A stretch of DNA of 64,000 nucleotides from Aurantiochytrium sp. KH105 (lineage: Eukaryota; Sar; Bigyra; Thraustochytrida; Thraustochytriidae), in NCBI GenBank assembly GCA_003116975.1, contig BGKB01000079.1, forward strand, positions 1-64,000, in the 5' to 3' direction. Position 1 is the first letter of the stretch; every line of letters begins with the position of its first letter. The notes beneath the pieces are model-generated. The model was not told where the DNA came from, searched no databases, and saw only the letters and a program-made list of their open reading frames with translations. The position numbers and the translations under genes were made by a program. Below are positions 47,431-56,384 of the stretch, piece after piece.

Positions 47431-48846
47431 ATGTGGACTTCTTCAGGAGGCTCGAGACTGAAGAAGCGCGTGAAACGATCCACTCGCGAACCTGCTGGAC
47501 GTGCCGGCAAGATACGTAAAGGCAAGGCGCGGGCGCTCGAGTGGATGAACAAATTCAAGTACACGGCTCCAGCGGCTCTTGGAGACGAACAAGATCAGGA
47601 GAATACTGGTGCATTGTCCGATGACGCTGTAACTTTGCGAAACTCCAACAATTGTGGCGTCGATGCGGACAAGGTGGACCAGGGGCCACGGGAAGCGCTC
47701 GTGAATCAGGACGCCAATGTGAGGAGGGTCAACATCGCGGACACTCGCGTCAACGGTGGACGGGGCCCCGACGCGGTCTTTCAAAATCCTCCTTCAACAC
47801 ATACCGAGATTGGCCAGCCCCAAGAGCCGCAGTACACGTTGGAAGACGCTCTTGCGCAACGCGAGGCGTGCCAAGCGCGTGTGGATGGCTCGTGGCGTCG
47901 GCATCAGGCTGGGAAGCTGCGTCCTTTGGTGAAAACGCGCCTCGGAGCCCCAGATTACGTAGCCGCGGAAACAAATGATCTGGCAGGAGATCGATTTGAG
48001 GCTCGCCCATTTGCTCGAGAGACGATGCCAGAAGCAAGCAATGCTGACAACCCACAGCAGGCTACAGGTCGTCGTAATGATGGTGGCGGTGGCCCTGGCG
48101 AAGGTCGTGGTGGTACCTCGTGGCAACAGGCTCGTCAACAAGGCGCGCATCACCTCGGACTTGGCGTTTTGGACGAGGACGCGGACGACCGTCCCGCTAG
48201 TCCGATGGAGATCGTCGATGAAGTCTCTGTTGCAGCTGGCTCACGGGATGTTGAGAACGCAAATCTCGTGAAAGATGACACGCGCGTTGACGATGCGCAT
48301 GTACGTCTCGAAAGCTTGTTCTCCTTGGAGACGAATCTGCACCCGCTAGGACTCGTCGTGGAGCACTCGCCACACCGTCACGAACGTTTCTTTGCTAGTC
48401 CCCGCGACGAAAGTGAGGATGAGGCCGCGGTGCTCTTTTTCAACAATCGCCACCCTGTGCATGTACTAGCAGGTAAGAGCAGAATGGATGAAGAAGACAG
48501 TGGCGGCAACGAGAATGAAGACCAGAATGGCCGTACCCACGATGGAACACCTGCAAAGCCATCTGAAATGCAGACGGACAGCGAGCGTTTGGCGCGAGTT
48601 CTCGCGGTGCTTCGCTCAGGGGAATCCGCAGTTTTTGAAAGTGCATTGGACGTTTGCGAGCTTGTCGACGCGTGCGTGACGCCTTCAATCACAGCCGAGC
48701 CACTCGCTGTTCAAGTTCTCTTTACGATGGCGGGGTCACCCGCGGTGTGCTGGACACCGGTGGCGCTTGAGTACGCGCGGACCAAGATTAAGCAGCGCTT
48801 TCCGGGTCTCTTGCGACTGCAAGCTGCTTTGGACGAGATCGAGTGA
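47431..48846 (+). CDS. Unknown, mostly disordered protein
   Basis: I start at ATG 47431 (471 residues); the longer frame begins with GTG. A basic N-terminus (SRLKKRVKRSTREPAGRAGK, then IRKGKARALEW) could be a nuclear-localisation or nucleic-acid-binding segment. The middle 300 residues are polar and acidic, with Gln, Gly and Asp stretches and little predicted fold. The last 80 residues (SERLARVLAVLRSGESAVFE to RFPGLLRLQAALDEIE) look like a compact helical domain. No family is recognised. The long single frame and protein-like C-terminus make a real gene likely. Confidence 0.65.
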   Translation: MWTSSGGSRLKKRVKRSTREPAGRAGKIRKGKARALEWMNKFKYTAPAALGDEQDQENTGALSDDAVTLRNSNNCGVDADKVDQGPREALVNQDANVRRVNIADTRVNGGRGPDAVFQNPPSTHTEIGQPQEPQYTLEDALAQREACQARVDGSWRRHQAGKLRPLVKTRLGAPDYVAAETNDLAGDRFEARPFARETMPEASNADNPQQATGRRNDGGGGPGEGRGGTSWQQARQQGAHHLGLGVLDEDADDRPASPMEIVDEVSVAAGSRDVENANLVKDDTRVDDAHVRLESLFSLETNLHPLGLVVEHSPHRHERFFASPRDESEDEAAVLFFNNRHPVHVLAGKSRMDEEDSGGNENEDQNGRTHDGTPAKPSEMQTDSERLARVLAVLRSGESAVFESALDVCELVDACVTPSITAEPLAVQVLFTMAGSPAVCWTPVALEYARTKIKQRFPGLLRLQAALDEIE

Positions 48847-49005
48847 CTGCCTCGATGTCAACTGTCTGTGGTGGGTGGTGTCACGGTGTGCTGGAACGCA
48901 GGCTAAAAGCGTAAAGAAAAAGAGACAAACGAAATTCCTGTCATGATGGATTGACTTTTGAATCTGGACATTGGATTGGAATTGGATAAATTAGGAGAGA
49001 AATAT

Positions 49006-49447
49006 CTACACGTTGGGGCGCTCGACGTAGTTGGCCATCTTGCGCATGGAATCGCGGTGGGCGACCTGGGCCTTGGCGCGGGCCGTGTTCTGCGTGAGCA
49101 GAGTCGACTTGCGCTGGGCCTTGTTCGTGGTCACGTTGGGCGACGAGTAGAGGTGGCGGGTGGCAAACCAAGAGCCGAGACCCAGAGCACCGGCGATGCA
49201 AACGCCGAGCGGGACGAGCTCAAGACGCTGGACCCTGGCGGGGATGGGTCCATTGGCGCGGGGGCCAAAGAGGTGGCTCCGCAGCGAGTTGCGGCCCTGT
49301 GATCAATGATATCATTTCATTCATCCATTCGTTGGTCAGCGTGTCGTTTCTACATCTCGACTCTCCTCTTCTTTCTTCCCTTCCTTTCTTGTTTCAACTT
49401 ACATCGGCGGTGATGTGCCGCGAGAGCTGTCGTGCAGGGGCAGACAT
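49006..49447 (-). CDS. B12D/NDUFA4-like mitochondrial membrane protein (spliced)
   Basis: Exon 1 is 49403-49447 (MSAPARQLSRHITAD) and exon 2 is 49006-49296, across a 106-bp intron (GAT|GTAAGT ... GATCACAG|GGCC). The product is 111 residues. The second exon carries the B12D pattern: LELVPLGVCIAGALGLGSWF (one membrane span with G-x3-G spacing), then TRHLYSSPNVTTNKAQRKS with the family-typical R-x4-(N/S)P-x-V-x3-K-x2-R. A helical charged tail to ERPNV follows. B12D and NDUFA4 (MLRQ) proteins are small inner-membrane proteins associated with respiratory complexes I or IV. The short Arg-containing first exon fits mitochondrial import. Confidence 0.85.
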
Positions 49448-50840
49448 TTTTCCTTTCTTCTTGCTGTTCTTCTAGCTAACGCGCGCGGAGCTGCTGTGTG
49501 CTAGCAGAGCTTGCTTGCTTGCTGCTTTCTTGCCTCTGCTCTTGCGTTGGGGTTTTGGTTCTGCCTCGTCGCCCCAACCGCCCCGCCTCGCCTCGCCTGC
49601 ATTTCGGATCCACCGCTCGCCCGGCCGCCCGGGCCCTGTCCCCTCTGGGCCCCTCCAGTCGGGCGCGCGCCAGTGACGGCCCCTCTCGCCCTGCTCGAGA
49701 CGAGCGGGAGCAGGTCAACGCGGAAGTGCTTGGAGGACCGGATCCGACAAGCGCTGCTGCAGGCCGCAGCCGCACGTCGACGTCGATGCGCGGCGATTGC
49801 GAGCGAGACGCCGTCACGGCAGCCCGTGCCGCCAGCCTGTCCGTCGCGCGTGCTGCAGGCCTTGGCCTCGCTCTCTGTGACGGAGCATTCGCAGACAGTC
49901 TCTCTCAGGGACTGAAACGCTTCGCCTTTTTGCGATTCGCGTCCTGCACGATGGCGTTAGACGACAAGTACATATTCAATGTATATATCAATCGCCCACC
50001 TGAGAAGTGAATGAGTTGAACCCAAGCTTAGTAAGGTTGGCAAGTTACAGTTAGTACCGGTCGATGGCCTGGCTCATTTGATGCTTCTGCCGCAACTCTC
50101 CCTCGCCCAGCCACGCTCGCTCGCTTTACCTCCCTCTCCTCCCTCCCCGCGCGACTGCGAGTCCCAGTGCGGCCAGCATTGCGCGCTGCCAGGGCCAGGA
50201 AGATGGATACTCCTGGCTGCGCGAACTCGAAGATTTATCCTGCGACTCTTGCCTCACCACTATACCTAACAGTAAGTCTAGCGCGTCAGTCTCACGAGGC
50301 AGGCAGTCAGCCAGCTGGCTGCAGCCATTGGCAGACGCCAGCCGCCGCGATCCAGACCCGCCGGCGTGGCGTTGGCGCGCCTGCCTGCACTGCGCTGCAC
50401 CGCCCTGCACACTGCCGCTACTGCCCCAGCCAATGCAGGTCTCGGAGAGCGCAGTGCTGCGGACATGACTCGAAACGGATCCCACGCCTCCGGGTCCTCC
50501 CGCGCGCCCTCCCTGCCCTGCACTGCGCCAAACTCGCGCTTGGGATCCCGCCTCTTCCCCTCCTCCTCCCAGGTCGAGCCGAGACGGCCGCCGGCGGTCC
50601 CCCCCTTCGACCGACCCGGCTGGCCGTGCCGGCGCGGCGCCAGCGGACCCGGCGCGCGCGGGACCCGGGCGAGAGGGGCGAGCGCCGCGCGGTCTCGTAC
50701 GGGCGCATGCCCGCGGCGCCGCCACGCGGCCAGCCCAGGATGCGTCTGGCCGGTCCGAATCCGGCCGCCGGAGGGGACGCCGCGGCTGCGTCCCGGGTCG
50801 GGCCTCGGACTGGCCGCCGCCGGATCGTCGCCGGATTGTC

Positions 50841-50930
50841 GCCTGGCCTTGCCTTGCCTAGCCTTGCCCTGCCTTGCCATGCCGTGCGCCTTGCCTTGCC
50901 GTGCGCCTTGCCTTGCCTCGCCGTGCCTTG
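50841..50930. repeat. (CCTTG)n imperfect pentamer repeat
   Basis: About 18 units with CTAGC, CATGC and GTGCG variants. Confidence 0.85.
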
Positions 50931-51105
50931 GAGTCCCTCTTTCCATCATCATGGCAGCCAGCAGCGACATCGAGGCGCTCGAGCCTGGCGCTCTTTGCGC
51001 CACGTTGCGCGGACTCCGGGGCTATTTTTTTATGTATTGAAAGAGCATTGGGCGCGTTGTCTGGCGCCCGGGCGCTTCGAACGCGAACTCGCGGCGACGG
51101 CCAGC

Positions 51106-51188
51106 TTGCTTGTTGTTGCTTGCGTGCTTGCTTGCTCGCGTGCTTGTGTGCTTGCTTGCTTGCTCGCGTGCTCGCTTGCTTGCTCGCG
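51106..51188. repeat. (GCTT)n/(GCTC)n imperfect repeat
   Basis: Tetranucleotide array with GCGT interruptions. Confidence 0.85.
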
Positions 51189-51688
51189 CCGCTGGCCCCT
51201 GTCGGCGGTGGCAGCAACAGCGTCGCAGACCCCGTCGGCCTCGGCGGGGATCGATCGAGCGCGTCCCACCGCGAGGAATTGTCCTCGCTCGGGTCGCGCG
51301 ATGAGGCGGCCGTCGCGCGCCGCAGGCAGCCCCGTCAAGGCGGCGGGCACGGCGGCGGCACAGGCCAAGCGCGCGCCACGGCCTCTGACCGCCACGGAGA
51401 GCGCGACCCGGCCGCGACGAGCGCGCTTGGGCTGAGGCGCCGAAGTGCCGCGTGTATACGTGCGATAATCATTTTCACGCCGCGATAGGTCCCTTTGCGA
51501 GAGGAATTGGGTCGCTTTGCGCAAAAAGGACCCTAGCTGGCGCCGGCGGGCCGGCCTGTTTGGCCGACGAGGCAAACAGTCTGGCGACGGGTCGTGGTGA
51601 TCCATCCATCCGGCCGGCCGGCCGCCGTGTGCCACGCGGCAAGAACCAGGCGCAGCCGCCTGCGGTCCTGCCGGAGCGCCCCCTCCCG

Positions 51689-51745
51689 TTGCTTGTTTGC
51701 TTGCTTGTTTGCGAGCTAGATTTCTAGCTTGCTTGCGAGCTTGCA
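51689..51745. repeat. GCTT-rich repeat abutting the transporter start
   Basis: Units of GCTTG and GTTTG with the palindrome AGCTAGATTTCTAGCT, ending 2 bp before the ATG at 51748. Confidence 0.8.
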
Positions 51746-51747
51746 CG

Positions 51748-53364
51748 ATGCCGGGAAGCCGGAAAAGGTCGCTCTTTGGCGTAGAGGTGGACCCGCGCGC
51801 GGCGTGGTTCGGGATGGTCATGTTCGCCAGCACAGCAATGAACTCGCTCTTTGTGACATACTACTTGGACCTGTATATGAATGTGGTGCGCCTGGACGCA
51901 AGCGCGTTCTACGTGGGGCAGGTCATCTTCATGGTGTGGAACGCGTGCAACGACCCAGTGATTGGCTGGATCTCAGACAGAGCCAAGTTTCGTGCGGGAT
52001 CCAACGATCCAGTCTCGCGGCGACTCACGGTCATTAGGACCGGCGGCCTCCTCTGGACCATCGCCTTTTGTTTGGTGTGGACGCCTCCGCTCCAAGCCGG
52101 CACCTGGCTTGGCGGCGCCTATTTCGCTGGCGTCCTCTGTCTGTATGATGGCATGCTTACTCTCGTTGAGGTCAACCACGGTGCCCTGCTCGCCGATATG
52201 AGCTCGGACAGCGCAGAGCGTGCCACGCTCAACGCGTACTCTGCAGTTTTTGCTGGAGCTGGCTCCTTTACCTCGCTCCTCGGCCACGCGTACTGGACAC
52301 GGCGACCCGAGGATCTGGGCGGCTTCCAGCGCGCCATGGTCGTTGTGGCGGTCTGCGCGGCGATGGCGATTCACTTTGCATGTCGCGGCATGCGCAAGGC
52401 GAACAATGCGCGGCACGCAAAAGAGTCCAAGCGAGGCGGAGCTAACGATTCTAGCGCAGCCTGCTGCCCTCAAGGTGCAGCGCAAGGAGGCACCGTGGAA
52501 TCCAGATGCAAAGCGTGCGGGACAGGCGCGGCGCCTCTTGCGAGCGCAGAATCAACGTCGGGCGCCAAGGGCGCCGGGTCTCTCGATCTTTGGCAACACG
52601 TGGTCTCCTTTATGAAAGAGCTCTTGATGCAGCGAAATTTTTGGTACTTTCAAGCGCTCTACTGCGTGCAAATGTTTGACTGCACGTTTGAAAAGAATCA
52701 CTTTAGCATCTTTTTGGATGGCCTCGCGGGCGACGTGTTTGCGACGCCCACCCTGGGCGCGATCATTAGCGCCTCCTTTGTGCTGCCGTGGGTCGGTATG
52801 CTCGTACTTACACCGGCTGTGCAAAGAAATGGTGTCTATGCGGTCGTGCAGGGCATTCTCGCTGCGCGGCTGGCATGGTGCGGGATTTCGGCGCTGCTTG
52901 GCCCCGGGGCGCGCTCACCGCACTTTGCAGCCTGGTTCCTTTTGAGCAACAGAGTCATGTCCGAGGCCATTTGTCGCATCTGTCCGCTGGTCATTTCAGA
53001 CCTTGTCGACGAGGACCGATATCTTCACAAACGTCGCGAGTCTGTGAGCGCCACGATCGTGGGCGCCTCAGCCTTTATGGGCAAAGTTTCACAGTCATTG
53101 GCGCCCATGTTGGGTTTCCACGCGCTCCAGGCTGTAAATTCCGCCACAACCACCTCTGACGACCATGCTAATGATCTGTCGGGACCGGAGCAAGCGCTCA
53201 GTGGCGTGGGGCAAGCTACGCGTGCACATCTTTTTGCTTTGCTCGTACTTGTGCCGCTTGTTTGCGTCACCGTGCAGAACGGCGTCTGGCACAAGTTTTC
53301 TTTGCGAGGCGCTTATCTGAAGAAGATCAAGGAGGGCGAGATGTCTGGCCTCAGTCTCGTGTGA
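51748..53364 (+). CDS. Major facilitator-like membrane protein, TMEM180/MFSD13A family
   Basis: 538 residues from ATG 51748; the frame extends upstream only into repeat DNA. About 10-12 membrane spans are visible. The sequence follows animal TMEM180 closely in order: FVTYYLDLYMNVVRLDASAF, VWNACNDPVIGWISDR, the motif CLYDGMLTLVEVNHGALLAD, LNAYSAVFAGAGSFTS, a central Cys/Gly-rich loop of about 50 residues, then MQRNFWYFQALYCVQMFDCT, GVYAVVQGILAARLAW, and SDLVDEDRYLHKRRESVSAT with MGKVSQSLAPMLG. The family belongs to the GPH/melibiose-type sodium symporter branch of MFS. The substrate of TMEM180 is not established as far as I know. Confidence 0.9.
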   Translation: MPGSRKRSLFGVEVDPRAAWFGMVMFASTAMNSLFVTYYLDLYMNVVRLDASAFYVGQVIFMVWNACNDPVIGWISDRAKFRAGSNDPVSRRLTVIRTGGLLWTIAFCLVWTPPLQAGTWLGGAYFAGVLCLYDGMLTLVEVNHGALLADMSSDSAERATLNAYSAVFAGAGSFTSLLGHAYWTRRPEDLGGFQRAMVVVAVCAAMAIHFACRGMRKANNARHAKESKRGGANDSSAACCPQGAAQGGTVESRCKACGTGAAPLASAESTSGAKGAGSLDLWQHVVSFMKELLMQRNFWYFQALYCVQMFDCTFEKNHFSIFLDGLAGDVFATPTLGAIISASFVLPWVGMLVLTPAVQRNGVYAVVQGILAARLAWCGISALLGPGARSPHFAAWFLLSNRVMSEAICRICPLVISDLVDEDRYLHKRRESVSATIVGASAFMGKVSQSLAPMLGFHALQAVNSATTTSDDHANDLSGPEQALSGVGQATRAHLFALLVLVPLVCVTVQNGVWHKFSLRGAYLKKIKEGEMSGLSLV

Positions 53365-56300
53365 TTCGTCTTGCGCTCTTTGTACATTGCGCTGATTGAA
53401 TTTTGTTACCTACTGTTGTATTGTGTAGTTTCGTTTTTTTCCTTGAAATTAATTTACCGCGCGATCGCTCTGCGGAGGCCTACCTTTTTGGGGGTGGGGA
53501 GTTGGGGAGGGGGCAGCTTGAAGTGCGGGGTGAAGTAAAATAGACTCCTTTTCAGCTCTCGTGATACCAAGGTTGACAAATGTGGAGAGGAAATAAAGTC
53601 AAGCAAGGCTGTGCACTCACTACTTTTGATTCTCTGTTGCTTCAATTCTTAAAAACTTTCTTGAAAAAAGAAAGAGAGAAAGAATGTATTCGCCGATCGC
53701 ATGAACACGGTCGGATGTCTTCTGCCAGCTGATTGGTCGTTGTGGCTTTCTTCATGAGCCACCTTCGCCACACCACGTCTTCTCTCTTGTAGTCAAAACT
53801 GCGGGGATATTTTCTCGTTTCGCCCTGGACACTTGGCGACTTGGCAAGACTGCCTTGACGATGCATCGAGCCGCGCACTGGCCGGCGATTTCTCTCTTTG
53901 CTTCCGGCGGCGCTTTCTCCTGGTCTATGGCCGCATATCGTGTCGCTGGCCTTGCTTGAGTCGTCTAAAGCTTCCCCCTGTCTTTCCGTGCGAACCAAGT
54001 AAGATAGAAAAGGTGCGGGGCAAAGGTTTTGCTGCTTCGCAGGTTTGCGGGGACCCCCGCGGGGCGTCCAGTATGAACTCCGCGGGAGCTCGTTCCACAG
54101 GCGGAGGGTTCTCCCCCCCTCTACCCCCCTTTAACCCCCCCGGCCACCTGAGGACCACTAGACAAACGCCTGGCTAGTGCGGGTCAGGCGCGCTTGGCAT
54201 GCGGCGACCAGGTCTGGCGCCGGAGCCGGCGGCAGCGGGCCGCAGCGTGGGTGCGCCCTGGCGAGCTCCGCGAACGACGCTGCTCGGCTCCGCTCTGCTC
54301 CGCTGCGCTCTGGAGGGCAGCAGCCATGGCGGGCGGCGCGAGGTCTCGGAGAGAGGGGAGGGAGGCCGCGCTCCCCACGGTGCGCGCTCTCCGACTAAAG
54401 AAACCTGAGTCCTGCGTTGCGGCGGCAGTCTCCCCTGCTGTGGGGGCGGCAGGCCTCGCTGGAGCAAAAAAAAATCCACACAATAGCCCGAGCTTGCCGC
54501 GGGCCCGGGCTGGCGCCCCTATGGCCGCCGGGCGAGCCCCTGCTCATCGCGGGGCTGCTCGGGGCCGCGCGGATCGGCGCGGGGACCCGCGAGCGGCAGG
54601 AAGCCCGCGGCGAGCTAGCGGGAGCTGCCTCGCCCGGGCGCTGGACAAAAGAGGGAGAAGTTTCCGCCCTTGTCCCGGCGCGTCGCAGTACGTCGTGCTG
54701 CTGGGCCTGGATCAAGAGGACGCTCACACAGCTTTTCGTCCTGGGCGCCCTCAGCAGTGGCCTTCTTTCGTCTGCTCTAGGGGCGCTGCGGGCTGTTACG
54801 GGAGTCTCCGCCCGCACCTGGGTATTATCATGGACAACCGCCGCTCAGCGGCGCCTTGTCCTCCGCCTCCTCCTCGCCCGCGCCCTCTTCTCTCCCGCGC
54901 CTTCCTCTCCCCCGCGCCACGCGCCGCGCGCGCCTCCGGCCTGCCCTTCCGCGGGCGCGAGCCCCTGCTGCTCCCCCAGCCCCGGCGGCCGCGGCCCGAG
55001 AGCCAGGCAGGCGGGCGGCCCCTCCTCCCTCCTTCCTCTTCCGCTGCTCCGCTCTGCTCTGGTCTTTGCCCTGCCCTGCCCGCTGCTGCTCCGCTCCGGC
55101 GCCCGGCCCCTCGCCGCGCCGCGCCGCTCTGCGCCGCTCTGCGCCGCTCTGCGCCGCGCGTTCGTGGCTGCGCGAGGGAGCGCGAGGGCGGGGGCAGAGG
55201 CGGCGGGCAGCGCGCGGAGGCGAGGCGAGGCGGCGGAGGCCCTGGCGGGGCAGGCGGCCACAGCGCCGCGCCCGCGCTCCCGCGGCGCCCGCACCGGCGG
55301 GGCAGGCGCAGCCAGCCAGGCGCAGCGACGGGATCAGGCCAGGCAGATCAGTCGAGCAGATCGGATCGAATCGGCGGCCAGGTCGAGACTGCAGGCAGGC
55401 GCGCGCGGCGCAGGCGGCGGGCTGAGCGGCGGCCGCAGACGCTCGCGCAGGCGAAGCGGGCCGCGTGGCGTGGCGTGGCGTGGCGTGGCGTTGCGCTGGG
55501 CTGCGCTGGGCTGCGCTGGGCTGGGCTGCGCTGCGCTGGGCTGGGCTGCGCTGGGCCGCCTGCGCGGAGGCCGTGTAAGCGAAGCAGGCAAAAAAGAAGA
55601 AAGAAAGCGGCAAACGAGGCAGAGCGAGACGCCGCGCGGCGCCGCGCGAGGCGAGGCAAGGCAAGGTAAGGCAAGGCAAGGCAAGGCAAGGCGACGGAGG
55701 CGAGGCGCAGGGGGCGAGGGGAAGGGCCGCTCCAGAGCAAAGTGCAGCGCGGTCGCGCACTCCGCACAAAGAGCGAGAAGAAAAAGAAGAAGAAAAAGGG
55801 AAAAAAAAAGTAGACAAGCTCGCTCGCTCAGACAGAGTGACAGACAATCGACTCGTCGCACGAGGCTTTTCGCAGCTTATGCGAACAAGGCTCTGGGCCA
55901 AGCCCGCGCAGTGCTGCCCAGCAACTCCCCGTTGTACAGCTTGGTAACCAAAGTCCTCCAGGAACGCCGTGGCTGGTTGCCGTGGAAGCAACCGCTTCAC
56001 CTGCTCGACACCCTGCAGAATCAAAGGATCGAATCGGCGGAACAAGCTACATCGTCTGCACGAAGCAAACCGTTTCCGCTCTCAGTCTTCGCAACGAGCG
56101 TGAGCCACCAAGTCCGCAACGCCAGAAGGGGAAACTTCTTTTCGCCTACATTGCGCAATTTGAGTCGTGTAATTTCGATTCAAATCTTTCGCTTTGGAGG
56201 TTACAACAAACTCCAGTCCATAAAAGTCAGTTTGTTAGTCTGCTCTCGACGAGGCGCTCGGCGGCGCGCGAACGAATGCAAGCTGCCTATTTGCTGGAAT

Positions 56301-56384
56301 AGGGTGCTCTCCTTAACCCTTCGAAACCACCTGCCGCTACCTTGCGTCGAGTGTCATCGTACGTAGAGGTACCAGAACAGATCG
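53365..56384. other. 3-kb intergenic region upstream of the single-AP2 gene
   Basis: The left 800 bp is mixed composition and the rest GC-rich. Long plus-strand frames between 54194 and 56366 are Arg/Ala/Pro-rich and overlap frames on the other strand, so I reject them. Pentamer arrays (GTGGC then GCTGG, 55463-55560) and (GCAAG/GCGAG, 55648-55694) precede the gene by about 0.7-0.9 kb. Confidence 0.55.
55463..55694. repeat. Pentamer repeat arrays upstream of the single-AP2 gene
   Basis: (GTGGC)5, (GCTGGGCTGC)n and (GGCAA)n arrays. The last is purine-rich on the sense strand. Confidence 0.85.

Larger units (their letters stand above)
49448..51747. other. 2.3-kb GC-rich intergenic region
   Basis: Separates the divergent B12D and TMEM180-like genes. 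Repeats: (GCTT)n at 49508-49522, CCTTG/CGTGC pentamers at 50841-50930, (GCTT/GCTC)n at 51106-51188, and GCTTGTTT units at 51689-51745 running up to the next start codon. Long frames are low-complexity. Confidence 0.6.

Noticed and set aside
54194..56366. Two long overlapping plus-strand frames (491 and 649 codons) and equally long minus-strand frames
   Set aside because: All are Arg/Ala/Pro/Ser-rich, overlap on both strands, cross pentamer repeat arrays and show no domain. This is a product of GC-rich DNA with few stop codons.
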